Positions 1 to 11,280 are shown, numbered from the stretch's first letter. The stretch is 64,000 nucleotides of DNA from Cercophora sp. LCS_1 (GCA_036250225.1 JAPZLL010000015.1:372001-436000); one strand, 5' to 3'. The notes: a model not told the origin generated them from the letters alone. Translations and numbers: made by a program.

Positions 1-1
1 A

Positions 2-700
2 CCACCATGCGCAACATGCCAACTAAACGTTGAAGTCCCCAAGGGACAAGACTACCTGGCTGTCTGCATTCCCGAGCTCGTCGACATACTGCAACGACGA
101 GGAGCCAGAAATATCGGGCCGTGGCGACTGGTCGACGAAATCTACTGGCACGCTCCGGATAAAACTTTTGAGCCTTGCACCTGCCACCGCCTCAACGTCA
201 ACTCCCCCTTTACCAATGCTAGCAATGCCACCACACACGACAGAGTCCAGGTCCTCATCCCCTCATCACTTCCCAAGCTTTTAGGCAGAAGCCTCAAAGG
301 TCCTACTGGACTCAACGAGCATCCACGAGGAGCCTTACTCTTTGGACACAGCCGGCGGTTCCCACTGCGGTGGTTGGACTTTGGGGCCCCTGTGGAAGGA
401 GATCCAGCGCAAGATGAGATACACGAATTGGAAGCGTCGTTTCAGGATAGTGGGATTGGGAGCAGTCTTCCTTCGATTGCGGGTTCGGGTAGTCAGGGGG
501 GTGGTGAGGGTGGATCTGGAGAGTCGCCTGGGTCTTCTTCTGGTGGTGGAGAGACTGGGAGTCCTCCCGAGGTTGGGTCTGGGTCTAGGTCGGGGTCTGG
601 TGAGGTGGTAAGGAAGGAAAAGGGCAAGAAGAGAAAGGATGAGGGGGGTCAGGGGACGGAGAGGAAGAGGTGGAAGGGGTGGAGTACGGGGGGCTCCTGA
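2..700 (+). CDS. 3' end of an unidentified protein with Cys pairs and a basic tail (partial)
   Basis: An open frame without stops runs from the left edge to a TGA at 698-700, about 232 codons; the start lies outside the window. The visible N-terminal part has a CATC cysteine pair (about residues 3-6 of what is seen) and a CTCH group near residue 65, spaced like zinc ligands. The middle has compact mixed sequence such as LVDEIYWHAPDK. From about nt 455 the protein becomes a low-complexity Gly/Ser/Glu linker, ending in a Lys/Arg-rich tail (KGKKRKDE, RKRWKGW) that resembles a nuclear localisation signal. I do not recognise the family. A nuclear or DNA/RNA-linked role is only an inference from the tail and the Cys pairs. 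Frame quality and amino-acid composition make this a more convincing reading than the antisense frames. Confidence 0.6.
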   Translation, partial: PPCATCQLNVEVPKGQDYLAVCIPELVDILQRRGARNIGPWRLVDEIYWHAPDKTFEPCTCHRLNVNSPFTNASNATTHDRVQVLIPSSLPKLLGRSLKGPTGLNEHPRGALLFGHSRRFPLRWLDFGAPVEGDPAQDEIHELEASFQDSGIGSSLPSIAGSGSQGGGEGGSGESPGSSSGGGETGSPPEVGSGSRSGSGEVVRKEKGKKRKDEGGQGTERKRWKGWSTGGS

Positions 701-759
701 TTGGGGCGGAAGAAGGAGTCGTCTGGTACATGCGGCGAGGCATGAAGAGTATGCTCGTA

Positions 760-1152
760 TGGCTTCTGCCCAGTAGACCGTGTGGTCGACAGCCGGCACG
801 GGGGTTGAGCCGCGTTGAATAATGCTCGCTTTGCGGAGAGAATTTGGCGGACGAGAGACTTGAGGTATGACTTTTCCGTTAGACGGCGTGCATCTCGACG
901 AACGAACGAGAAACAAGCCATTAAGATAGAGGGTCCCTGCGCATCCGCCGGCTGTGCTCTGAGAGCGTTGACGATGGGAAGGCAGGCTGCTGTGCTCCCC
1001 GACCCAGGCTCGCCATAGAGAACAAGAAGTCCCGACTTATCCCGGTCTTTCCAGCGTTGTACGACTGCATGCTTAGCCATCCAGGCTTTTCTACTGGGAG
1101 CATCCCGCCTGTGCTTCAGGTTGTGGCTGGTAGCGTCCGTTTGTACCAACAT
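760..1152 (-). pseudogene. Relic of a NACHT (NLR-type) P-loop region
   Basis: The minus-strand frame reads like the start of a fungal NACHT domain. It has an amphipathic lead-in (AVVQRWKDRDKSG), then a hydrophobic strand with P-loop (LLVLYGEPGSGST), then a second strand (ILMACFSFVRRDA) and an LLxLVRQIL-like helix (SLVRQIL). In intact NACHT proteins the loop is GKPGSGKST. Here the catalytic lysine codon is missing, so GSG is followed directly by ST. The frame then degenerates and overlaps the 3' end of the plus-strand gene. No start context, no Walker B and no downstream repeats are present. I read this as a decayed fragment of an NLR/incompatibility gene. Confidence is moderate because only about 100 residues are recognisable. 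Confidence 0.4.
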
Positions 1153-1225
1153 TGGAAGGAAGGAGGTGTATAGGTTGCTTCCGCCGCCTACAGCAGAACC
1201 GGGTTAGGAACGGTATGTTGATGAG

Positions 1226-1376
1226 CATTGCTTCTCATCGCAAAGTGAGCGATGAAAGCTAAATTCGCTCGATTAAAAATAATCTGAAGGAAGTGCAATC
1301 CTTGATCCCTCGGATGCATGTCGCACTCCTCGTGGCTCTGGTTGAGGTGGGACCGATTGACGCCGGACCACGGCTT
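1226..1376. repeat. Degenerate direct repeat, copy 1
   Basis: This ~151 bp block matches copy 2 at 1799-1961. Shared stretches include CGCAAAGTGAGC, CTGAAGGAAGTGCAAT, CCCTCGGAT and GTGGGACCGATTGACGCCGG, all in the same order and orientation. Differences are scattered substitutions plus a ~10 bp length difference in the middle. No long open frame covers either copy, and no terminal inverted repeats or target-site duplications were visible. It could be part of a decayed transposon or of a duplicated gene fragment. Confidence 0.75.
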
Positions 1377-1798
1377 AATAGGCCTGCTCTCCTGCCCTCC
1401 CACACAGGCTCACATTGCACACACCCATCACCACACCAGAGGAGGATAATGAAACTGACAGGCTATTCGCACACATTGAAAGCTGCGAAGGGTGCTTGGT
1501 CTTCAGGATGAGTTTGGCCCTTCACTACCATCGGGGTCGTCGAAAAGTGAGTGAACGCGGAGTCCGGAGGCGAATGTACTCCGGCCACTTCATGCCACTA
1601 CTGCCGTCTTGAAAATTCCCAAGGTTCTGCCCATAGCGTCCAGCAATGGGCTGATCTTTGCCCTAGTGGCCGGTTGGTAGTGCAACAAGGGGAAAGAGCA
1701 GAGTGCACAGACAATTGGAGCAGACATAGCGGGGTGGAGCCATGACTAATACGAAGAGAAAGAAAGTCGGGAGGGGGGCGGTTTGACACACCTTTGGC

Positions 1799-1961
1799 CA
1801 TTGCTTCCCTTCGCAAAGTGAGCAATGAAAACCGCATTCGTTCGATAAAAAAATCATCTGAAGGAAGTGCAATACTTGGCCAGTTATCTCCCTCGGATTT
1901 GCACGTCGTACTCGTTGTGGCTCCGGTCCGAGTGGGACCGATTGACGCCGGGCCACGGCTT
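1799..1961. repeat. Degenerate direct repeat, copy 2
   Basis: This is the second copy of the block at 1226-1376, about 570 bp downstream and in the same orientation. It carries a short insertion (around 1880-1890) relative to copy 1. Similarity stops at CCACGGCTT in both copies, giving a defined right boundary. Confidence 0.75.
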
Positions 1962-2561
1962 CGGGAGCGCCAAGACGGCCCCGCATGTGCTCTGACAGCG
2001 CCGATCTGCCGAGGCCATTCTCCTCTGCGCGCGTTCGTTGACACCTTGGAAGCCCCAGGATACCCCCAAAAAAAAACCGTCAATGCGACGGATCTGATGC
2101 CCTCTTTTGACAAGCTCCAGACCACGCACCAATCGCCCAAGGAAGCGGACGGAGTGTGGAGGGTGGAAGGTGGGGCTCCGCACAAGCGTCGCGTTCGGGA
2201 CCTCCAACGTCTCGCGCTACCGGGCCAGGGTCTTGGGGTCTTCTCCTCATCGGGCTGGCTGCAGCCCGTCACATTCAATGGTCGCCCACCGGTGAGCCAG
2301 TCCCCGCCAGATTCTGGACACACCAACACGTAAGAACCAGGGGTATCTCGACTACTTCCCCACAATCCGGACCGGGATTGTCATGATCGCCACCAAAGTT
2401 CCCCGGATTCTACCCACCATCATGAACACCCTGCCACATGGCGTGGTATCCTCGGCAGTCATATTCGACGGCGATCCGCTCCTTTCTGCTCCCGAGCCGC
2501 ATGTCTCCATATCCAAGAATCCTTCAATGACTTGTCACGGCCTGTCAGCAGCGTCGTAGCC
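1962..2561. other. No recognisable gene; upstream region of the 7-TM gene
   Basis: Short frames exist on both strands but none has convincing protein composition or a recognisable motif. The last part is the 5' flank of the gene starting at 2562. An in-frame ATG-less extension (from 2532) of that gene is open but looks non-coding. The ~420 bp between the two repeat copies (1377-1798) also holds nothing that I recognise. Confidence 0.5.
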
Positions 2562-3913
2562 ATGGCGGGTTACAATGGAAAGGACCAGTCGACCGAGGTC
2601 AACCTCGCCGTCTGGGTCCTCATCAGCGTGTCGACTCTGTTCCTCGCCATTCGCTTGTGGTGTCGACAGCACTTTGCGAAGCTGTGGTGGGATGATCTTG
2701 TTCTCAGCGTTTCATGGGTTAGTCGCCCCAACATCCACCATCGGGCTCATTCACTCGTTGCCGGATCGCCACTAACATCTCTGTCACAGGTCCTCCTTCT
2801 GGTAGCCGGCGCCCTCGTCAGCTGCACCATCGCTGTGGTCCACGATGAGTCCGACGATGGCCGACTCGCCTTCTTCCGCTATCAAAACACATCGACATGG
2901 CTCGCCGCCGTAGCAACAAGCTGGACGAAAGTCGCCTTTGCAATAACCCTGACCAAGATCGTTGCCCCAGATAGCCCCATCAAGTACTTCATCTGGTTTC
3001 TCATTGCCGTGGCAAACTTGATCCTGATCCCGGGCACGCTCTCCATCTGGATCCCGGCGTGTGGTGATCCAAGGGCAATCTACAGACCAGCGCATCCGAT
3101 GTGCTGGGAGCTCTCTTATCTTCAATACCTCGGTGGCAGTTTCATGGGTATGTCTCCCTTGCCTTGTCACTGAGACGCCCGTCAAAATGAAGACTAACGC
3201 CGACGATAGGCGCCGGCGGCGTCATCGACGTCCTCCTCGCCCTCCTCCCCTGGCTCGTCCTCCGAAAACTCCAACTTGACAAGCGCGAAAAGATCGGCGT
3301 CAGCATCGCCATGTCCCTGGGTGCCATCACAGGCGTCATCGTCATCCTCCGGACCTTTTTCCAGTTCGTCCAGGGCGACTATGACTACAGTACGTTCCTC
3401 TTTCCCCGTCCTCTGCTACCATCCGCCCCAATCACCATTCCCTCTTACCACACGCCTGTCGATATTCGCCACACACCCTCCATACATATTCCTACATGAC
3501 GTTCCCAACCATCCCGTCCCGTAAGGGATACACCATCACACACACTTTCCGTCCCATCCCAGGCCCCCCATTCCCATCGCGAAACCAGGAGCTAAAACGG
3601 AACAGATTACATGGTCTTCATGCTCCTCTTCAACTTCCTCGAACCAGCCTGCACCATCGTCGCCCAGACAATCCCCATCTTCCGCGTCCTCTTCATCCGC
3701 ATCAAGCGGAACACGACCAAATCCAAGACGTCAGGCGCGCACATACACCCACCGGCGTCATATGTGGAGCTGGTACCCAAAAAACAAGAGTCTTTAACAA
3801 GTCCACGATGGGACGGTGATGCGGACGGTGCGAGTCATCAGTCGGAGCAGCAGTCGGATCATCAGGTTACTGTTCACGAAAGGGGGCATGAAGGGCGTAA
3901 TGTCGAGGTTTGA
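2562..3913 (+). CDS. Fungal rhodopsin-domain (Pth11/SAT5-like) 7-TM membrane protein
   Basis: Four exons (2562-2717, 2790-3147, 3210-3389, 3606-3913) join in phase to 333 residues. The first intron has an ideal ACTAAC branch site. The protein starts with a short outer segment and TM1 (VWVLISVSTLFLAIRLW), followed by a basic loop with WWDD, a signature of the fungal rhodopsin-domain family (PF20684). Further membrane segments follow: VLLLVAGALVSC, FIWFLIAVANLILIPG, IDVLLALLPWLVL, VIVILRTFF and a last one after MVFMLLFNFLEPACTIVAQ. The cytoplasmic tail (~70 residues) is polar and His/Glu-rich. Family members include the Pth11-like receptors, but most are uncharacterised, so a receptor role is an inference. 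Intron 3 (216 bp) is the longest and least certain. The gene converges on the Kap123 gene downstream. Confidence 0.85.
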
Positions 3914-4368
3914 GGGGTTGGTGTATACCAGTAATGGGTGAATGGGTAATGTGAATACACGTAATGAAAAAAGGATATCAAACATGAGTGAAGACAAGCC
4001 AGCAGATGACGAGACAAGTGAAGAGAGATCATGATTGTCGCTCACTTCGGATGGAGCTGTTGCTGATGCGGTCAAGGCTGCGATCAGCAACGGCAGCAAC
4101 GGCGACGGCATCGGTGCATTCACTTGAGTGGAGACACTGGGTTGCAGGCGAAAATGAAATAATTTGCAATGTCATCTCGACAAGAGGCTTCGGCCTCGCC
4201 TGGGCAGGGTCATCAGTGCCCGTCTATATATACCTCATTACAGCCCCAAGTTTTAGAGTTCATCAAGTCCTGAGTCGTCGCTTCATCATGTACAAAGAAA
4301 GCAAAAGTCCACCCATTTGTCCATGCTATGCACCACCCAATGCAACCGTATATCACTCCAACCGCCGT

Positions 4369-7300
4369 TTAAACAACACCCGCCAGCTTCAGCACGTCAG
4401 GGTGGGCGCTGAAGAGATCTGCCTTGGCACCGTAGAGAGCGGCGACAGTGCGGCGAACAATCTCGCGCGTCTCATCGTCGAGCTGCTCCTCAGGAGGGCT
4501 GAGCACCTGCTGGAAGACGGGAATGAGACTGGGCGTCAGGCTCTGGACGGTGGGCTCATTCTGCTCGTAGAGCTGCAACAGGCACTTGTACACAGGGGTG
4601 TTCTCCTCAAAGTCGTCCTTGAGAGGAAGGAGGCCGACCAGGGCGGGGAGAACATCGGGAAGAGGCACCCTGTCGGGGTGGGCCATGATCATGCGGCAAA
4701 GGCAGCCGGCAGCATTGTCCTTGATGCGGGCATCCTTGATCTGGAGCATGGGCTCGAGCTTCTGGAGGATGGTGTTGTAGTGGGGCAGGTACGTGTTGCT
4801 GTCGGTCGAGTTGAAGATGAGCTGGCCAGTAGCATAGGCGGCGTTGCTCTTGGTCTCCTGGTCGGCATCCCCGAGACGCTTAAGGAGAAGCGTGAGCAGC
4901 TTGGAGGTGTAAGGGGACACGCCAGCGCCCATGTTGGACGCGCACTCGGCAATGACACCAACACCAGTGGAGCGCTCAAGGTTCTCGGCCTCGGACGAAG
5001 CAAACTTGAGGATGGGCTTCTCAAAGATCTTCCAGAGCTCGGCAAACGAGGGGCCGAGGGCAACGGCGAGACCAATGACAACATCAAGCGCAGTGTCGAT
5101 GACAAGCCAGTCGTACTCGGACGAGCCCTCGACCTCCTGCTCATCCTCTTCATCGCCAAGATCCTGCTGGCAGGGGTGCGAGCGGGTAATGATGGTGGTG
5201 ACGACGCTAATAGTCTCCTTCATGAGGTCGTCCTGGGAGAGGATGGCAGGTCCGCAGGCCTTAAGGGTAGCAGCGACGTTGCGGTTGATGTCAGTAACAA
5301 CGGATCTGTCTTGGTTAGCCTGTGCCCGCCGTGAGACATGCAGTCAGAATGGTAGGGGTGGAGAAGTATCAGGAGTAGATAGATACGCGTCCTCAGCATC
5401 CGCCGAAGCGTCTGAGTGAGCTGGGTTTAACGTAGAGTGATCATCATGGGAAGGTGGCTGGCAAAGAGAAAAAAAGAGTGGAACATACCGATCGGCATCC
5501 TCATTCCAGGTCTGGAGGGTGGCCTTGGAGACAATCTCGCCGAGCTTGACGAGAGTGCCGGTGGGGGTCTGCTTGAGAGGAAGGCCGGGCTCCCAGCTGG
5601 AGCCAGTCTCCTCCTCCCAGAGCTGCCAAACGCGGGCATACGCGCGCCACAGGGTGGAGATGGCAGCCTTGCGGCAGCCCTCGTACGAGTGCTCGGCAAG
5701 AGGAGAGATCATCTCGACAGCCTTCTCGAGGTACTGCGCAATCTCAGCGGGGCCGCAGGCATATGTGATGACATCACCGAGGATCTCGACGGCAACCTCC
5801 TTCTCCAACTCCTCGGGGGTGACACCAATGTCATCCCAGTCATCGTCATCCTCCTCATCGTCCATCTCGTCCTCATCCTCGGCCTTCCTGAAACGGACCT
5901 TCTTGCCACCAGTGATGATCTCCTCCTCGGTACCAATGATACCCTTCTCCTCCTCGGTGAGCTGGAGCTTGATCTCTTGCTCCTCGAGGACGAGGCTCTG
6001 GAAGAGACCTTCAAAGACGCCGGGAAGGAACTCGGCAAAGTTCTTCTCGTACACCTTGGCAAGGGAGCTCCAGAGGATGAAGCTGCTCTCCCTGAGACGA
6101 GAGTTGTCGAGCTTGAGCGCCTCCTCGGAAGCCCGCATCAAGTCCATGACGTAAGGCTGGAACGCCTGAGCGCCAACGGCAGTGGCAATGCGGCCAACCG
6201 CATCCATGACACCGCTACGCAGGGCGAGGTCTTCATCGGCGCCGGTGATTGTGAGGTAGGGAGCAAGCGCCTTGATAGTGACCTCAAAGTAGGGCTTGAA
6301 CTCCTCATCCAGTGCCTCGGCGATGGCGCCAAGGGCACCAGAGGCGGCAACCTTGACCTTGTAGTCTTGGTGAGCAACTAGGGCACCAATGTTGTTGACG
6401 AGCTCAGCGGCGTACGCCTTGAGGAAGTTGGCATCAAGGCCGTCAGACATGGAGTCAAGGGCACCGCACACGGAACGGATGATCTCAACGTTCTTCTTGG
6501 CAACCTTGGGGTCGGCATTCTCGACCATGGCGGCCTGGAGGTTTTTGACGAGAGCCTCCATGACAGCCTGGTTGTAGTCGGTGAGCTCCTCGGCAATGTC
6601 GTCGGCAAGGCGGGAAAGGCCGATCAGAGCGGTGTGGCGGACGCTGGTGTCGGCGTCGTTGAGAAGATTGATGACGAGGGGCATGATGCTCTTGACTTGC
6701 GAGGCGATGAAGTCGGGGGCACCCTCAACAACGGTGCCAAGGGCGAGGATACCGGCCTTGCGGTGGCCAGGCTCGGACGACTTGACGAAGTTGGGGAAAG
6801 CGTCGAGAAGAGGTACGATAACCTGGCGGGGCGGCAGGTCGTTGGCGAGCTGATCGAGCAAAGCCAGCGCCGAGCGCGAAGGGCCCATTTCGTCATCATC
6901 CTCGTCGTCGTCGATCTCGGTGAGGATCAACATGGCTTTCTGAGTGAGCTGCTCGCCCATACCCTTCATGCCTTGGATCTTCATGCGACGGTAGCGGACG
7001 GTCTGAGCGAGGAACGCAAGAGCCTGTGTGCGGGTATCCTCATCGGCCTCGGTGTTGGCCGCCAAGTCAATCATGAACTGCACGAGGTCCTTGAGGTACT
7101 GGCCAAGAAGCGCCGGACTGTAGGCGAGGAACTGTTGGAAGACCTCGAAGGCTTGCCCGCTTTTCTCGGTGTCGCCGGCCGAGACAGCATCCTTGAGAAC
7201 CTGCACCATGGGCGGGATGAGGGTCTGGAGGGTAAGAATGGCCGGCTCATCCTCATCGGGCTCAAACATCAACAGCATGGCGCCAATTGACATCATGGTG

Positions 7301-7901
7301 TTGACGCGCACGTCGGCGCTCTGAGGATCCTCGATGGTGTGCTTGAAGAGCTCAAGGAGCTTGTCGATATCATCGCCAAAGGCTGTCGGGTTGGCCTCAA
7401 GCAAGCTGTAGATGATGTAGGATCCGACCTCACGCTGGCTGACCTCGTTGCTGCTGGCCAGGTTGTGGAGGGCTGGAAGGAGGTCGGGCCACTCGCCATC
7501 CTCAAGATCAATGGCAGCGATGGCGCCAATGAGACGCGACATGGCATGGCGACACGCAGCATTCTTTTCATTGAGCGTTGCCTGCACGAGGTGCTGGCGA
7601 ACGAGAACTTTTTGCTCCTTGGCAATGTTGCCCCAGTGCTTCGTCACCAAGCGCGCTGCCTGCACAGCTGCCTGTTGACGAACGCCCTGGTTGTCGTGGG
7701 CGGAGAGGATCTCGACGAGGAGAAAGAGAGACTCGGGGTGTGCATAGTAGTTCTTCTGGAGCTCGGCCGTGACAGCCTTGATTCTCTGGGTGTCGGCTGC
7801 AAAACGTAAATGCGTTAGTCGATGAAGCAACCGATGAAAGGGGATGGAAACGTACGAATCTGCGTCTCCTGGAGGAGAGCAGCCAACTTTTGCTTGTCCA
7901 T
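4369..7901 (-). CDS. Karyopherin Kap123 / importin-4 (importin beta family)
   Basis: Three exons (7901-7856, 7796-5489, 5305-4369) give 1096 residues, close to the ~1110 of yeast Kap123. The N-terminus (MDKQKLAALLQETQI, then PDTQRIKAVTAEL after the first intron) matches the importin-beta N-terminal HEAT pair. The rest is an uninterrupted array of HEAT repeats. Two acidic loops stand out: EIDDDEDDDE about one third of the way in, and a long Asp/Glu run followed by a DDWDDIGVT segment about two thirds in. The latter is characteristic of this karyopherin. The role is nuclear import of ribosomal proteins and histones, bound with RanGTP at the nuclear pore. Introns are 59 and 183 bp. A longer upstream reading that ignores intron 1 was rejected because only the spliced start gives the conserved N-terminus. 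Confidence 0.95.
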
Positions 7902-8863
7902 GGCGCGGCCTGGCTCTGAAAAGGAATCGAACGGGTATCTGGGTATCACAAGAAGAGAGGCAGGAAAAGGAGAATGGAGAGGTGAAAGGGGGTCGTGAAG
8001 AGTAAAGGAAGAAGGGAAGAGGACCTGCCCTGCGCCCGGCTGCGACCGCGATTTTGTTGTCGCGCAAAAGTTGAAGAGGACCCTTGGGCCGAAAAAATTG
8101 GGAATTTTTCAATTTGCAGTGTGGAACGCCCTGACCGATAAGACCAAAGATAAGGCCGAAGCAACGCTAACTGCGGGGCAGGAGGGGTCGCTCGCAAGCT
8201 CTGCGCCACGTGTGAAATGGTGATTTCATCACCAGAAATTCTTTTCTCGCTGGTAGAATTGATTTCCAGGGAGGATAGATAGCCTGATCAAGGAGCCCGA
8301 AGTCTTTCGGCTTCGCTTTTCAGCACATCTGGTCGTTTTCTCTCCTCGTAAGCTCGACATCGACACGTCCTGAACGCGTTCTGCCGATGCTCACCGCTAT
8401 TTTGGTCTCGTTGCTTGGCTTGCAGCAGTGGTCGCTCAGGCACTGAAAAGATTTTTGCAAGGCCAACCCCGCCAACTGCCCCTCTTGATGTCACCCTGCC
8501 CCTGGGTCCCGTTGCATGAACGTTCTCAGTGCTTGTCAATGTCATGCAGGCAAAAGCCACAATACGATGATGCGGACATTACGAACGCCTTCGGTCGTCG
8601 TTGACCGATAGTCAAAGACAAATGACCTCAAGCAAGGGGAACGCCTCGCTCTAACTTCGGCTACGATTAACTACCGATCTAGACAAAGACTAAACAAAAA
8701 ACACCTAGGATCGCCATATGTTTGCGGGGTCTCGCCCGCTCTATGGACGCAACAGAATCTTGTCCGAGTTCCCCATCTTCTACCGACTTTTCGAACTGGC
8801 ATATCCATGCTCCCAGCCCCTGAACTCCCTCATCGCCACGACAGCGAGCACCTCTGACACGAG
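7902..8863. other. Intergenic: Kap123 promoter and 3' flank of the RTA1 gene
   Basis: The first ~300 bp is the Kap123 upstream region, with C/T-rich tracts on the coding strand as is usual for fungal housekeeping promoters. The rest shows only short unconvincing frames. No RNA gene or repeat was seen. Confidence 0.5.
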
Positions 8864-9963
8864 CTAATATCGACCATATGGGTTGTAACCATGCTCCTGG
8901 CCCCGCCTCGGCTGGGCCTGGACCTGCGGCACACCGGACCCATCACTGTCGAGATTTTTGGTCGCTTGGCCGCCGTGCCCCATCATAGGGATGTTGTCAC
9001 TCCTGCTCTCAACATCCTGACGCCCCACCGCCTTGTACCCGGCGAGGATCCTGCTAGGGTGATACCACAGGAACGTCACCGTCACCAGGAACATCAAGGC
9101 GCCATCAAAGACGAAGAGGTATGCCTCGTTCTGTGTTAGGACGTTGTTCCTCCCCATGCCGTATTCGATCATTCGGAACAGAGAGCGGACGAGAATCAGG
9201 ATGCTGGTGAAGTAGAGCGCCATGATAAACTGGCGCCATGGCGCCGTCACCGAGTATGATCGCGACGTGGGCTGCTTCCTGATGCGATGATGGAAGATGA
9301 CGGTTGTGACGATGAAGAGACCGAAGAAGATGATTTGGATCGCGAGGCCGCCGAGTACTGTGTTGTTGCCCATCTCTTGGCTCTCTTTTGTCTTTGCTTT
9401 TGCGAGCATCCCGCCACCTGTCATCCCGACACCGATCAGTATTCCTGTCTGCCTGTGTCCACAACTGGATGGCTTACCGGCACTCTGTGCCAAGAACGAC
9501 ATGACATCTCCAGCAACAAAGATCTTAGTCAACCACTTGACTCTGACAACCGAGAGGTGTTCTGCTTCGAGGAGACGAATCAACCGGCCCAGTATCATGT
9601 ATATCGACGCCGCAAACAACGCCGGCGCGAGGAGAATGAGGAGCGATTGCATGATGTAGGGAGTCAAGGTCCAATCGGGCGTTTGCTGTGCGCCCAAAAC
9701 TCGTCCGACGTATCCGACTGTCTCGACTGTGGTGACGCTGGTCAGCAATACTCTCGCGACTTCCCTCCCTGCTTCTCGCAACCTCAGACCAAAGATGACC
9801 TACACAAGCACCCGATCACAAACGGGAGGAAGTACCACGTCTTTTGTCTGATCATCAAGTAGGTGTGCCCAATAGTTGGGATAGCAAAGAGAATGACGAA
9901 GCAGATGTTTGCGGCATAGCTGGGATCATAGTGGTAGAACTTGAACTGCTCGAGGTCGGACAT
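8864..9963 (-). CDS. RTA1-like 7-TM protein (lipid-translocating exporter family)
   Basis: Three exons (9963-9804, 9726-9478, 9417-8864) join in phase to 320 residues. The order of signatures is that of the RTA1 family: a short N-terminus with YxYxPS-like YHYDPSYAAN, the motif FVIGCLFETVGYVGR formed across intron 1, YIMQSLLILLAPALFAASIY, SAGGGMLA across intron 2, and FRMIEYGMGRNN followed by DGALMFL. Seven hydrophobic segments are visible. The C-terminal tail is polar with Gln/Arg/Pro. Yeast members (Rta1, Rsb1) are implicated in resistance to 7-aminocholesterol and in sphingoid-base export; the substrate here is unknown. Intron lengths are 77 and 60 bp. The presence of both composite motifs makes the splice choices secure. 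Confidence 0.9.
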
Positions 9964-10740
9964 CTTTGGGCTCCACGATGATTACCGAGGCAAGATCTCA
10001 GGTCTCTGTCAGTTGGATCTCAAAGTCCAGTTCGTCGTGGGGGGGCTCGGGATCGAGTGGCTTCAAGGGGTTCGTACTCCGAAGGGTAAACACAAGAATG
10101 ACAGTGATGAACTATGAACTGAAATCATGGTCGACCCCATCGATATATATCATCGCCAGACGTGGCAGGACATATCGACGCAATCTCGCAAATCGACGAA
10201 GCCACGTAAAGATCGATAGCAAGGAGGAGCCGCATGAGCCTCAACACGCGTCCCAACCGGGGTGAAATGCAAGCAAGTTCGTGGGAGCCAATATCAAGAC
10301 GCCCGGCGCTTGTTCCATTCTTGTAAGACATGCTCGGGTTCTCTCCGAGGTCTGGATTGCGTCGGGAGGTCCAGTCCCCACTGACAGCTTTCCGCGTATT
10401 TGCCGAGAGGTGATTGGTGCGTGCAAGCGATGGGGGCTGAAAATCCGACAAAGCGCGGGCGGAGCCTTGCCTCATCGGATTCCGGATACGCGTATTTGGT
10501 CTTGGCGTTGATTTCAGGGGCCCATTTCATCGCCACACTGCTTCTATCCGCGTAAAGAGTGGAACAGTGGTTCACAGCCCGGTTGTATGTTGATAGGACC
10601 TGCAGTTGCCGCTGTATGGATATTTTCAGGCTACCTTACCAACAGAAGTATCTGCAGGTAGTTTTTGCATCAGAGCCAGTCACAACAGAATCATTTCCAA
10701 GAAACAAAACCCCAAAGACTGACAAGACCCAGGGACACAT
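9964..10740. other. Intergenic, nothing recognised
   Basis: This is the upstream flank of the RTA1 gene and the 3' flank of the lectin gene. Several short frames overlap each other on both strands, but none shows a domain, signal peptide or splice pattern. No repeats or RNA genes were noticed. Confidence 0.5.
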
Positions 10741-11169
10741 TCAACCAGACCAAGTAATCTCGCCCCTCAACTCATTACCTTCCTTGACGTAAAACGAAAC
10801 CCTGACCTTCTCCCCCGCCTTGGTGGTCATCTCGTCCTCGGCCGACTGCTCCCACAAGCACTTGTACTTGGCATGTTTCTCGTCGTAATAGTTGGGATGC
10901 AGCTTGATCAGCGGCGTCGAGTCGCCCGTGTTGACCATGACATCACACCAGCGCTTGTAATTGTGCACGCCCACGGCAATGGTGAAGAACTCGCCGTTGG
11001 ACGCCAGAAAGCGCAGCATGCCTGAGCTGCCGCTGTTCTTCATGTCAAGTGAGTAGCCGCCGAGGACCGTATGCCAGAGGGTACCGGCGCCAATCCAGCA
11101 GGTTTGTTCGACGAGCTGGAGGGAGTCCTTGGTGTCGTTGCGGATGTGGAGTTTGAGGTTGTAGGCCAT
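10741..11169 (-). CDS. Fungal fruit-body-type lectin
   Basis: This is a single-exon gene of 142 residues, the usual size for the family (PF07367). The start MAYNLKLHIRNDT and the motifs GSSGMLRFLASNGEFF and VGVHNYKRWCDVMVN match the conserved core of the Agaricus/Xerocomus/Sclerotium lectins, where these segments form the beta-sandwich (actinoporin-like fold) and sugar sites. Known members bind Gal-beta1,3-GalNAc and GlcNAc-type glycans. They lack a signal peptide and are cytoplasmic, as here. Defence against nematodes or other fungivores is the role proposed for relatives; here that is an inference. The longer upstream frame is not part of the protein, because the family N-terminus begins at this ATG and a TATA box lies about 105 bp upstream. 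Confidence 0.92.
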   Translation of the reverse strand: MAYNLKLHIRNDTKDSLQLVEQTCWIGAGTLWHTVLGGYSLDMKNSGSSGMLRFLASNGEFFTIAVGVHNYKRWCDVMVNTGDSTPLIKLHPNYYDEKHAKYKCLWEQSAEDEMTTKAGEKVRVSFYVKEGNELRGEITWSG

Positions 11170-11270
11170 CTTGGTGGTGGGGTGGATGGGTTGTTTGGAG
11201 GAGATGGGATGATGGGGTTTCTTGATGATGATAATGAGCTCAAGAGATGAAAGAGGAGATGGATTCGGTG

Positions 11271-11280
11271 CTTTTATAAG
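11271..11280 (-). promoter_or_regulatory. TATA box of the lectin gene
   Basis: The minus strand reads CTTATAAAAG about 102-112 bp upstream of the lectin ATG, a good TATA element for a strongly regulated fungal gene. Confidence 0.55.

Noticed and set aside
1415..1612. Short frame with LFAHIESCEGCLVF
   Set aside because: It begins without ATG, and a single Cys pair in 65 codons between repeat copies is not enough for a gene.
4931..7809. Several long plus-strand frames opposite Kap123
   Set aside because: They are codon-bias shadows of the Kap123 coding strand, rich in Ser/Arg/Leu without domains.
7902..8112. N-terminal extension of the Kap123 frame up to 8112
   Set aside because: It needs intron 1 to be read as protein and lacks the conserved importin start. 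The spliced start at 7901 gives MDKQKLAALLQETQIPDTQ, which fits the family.
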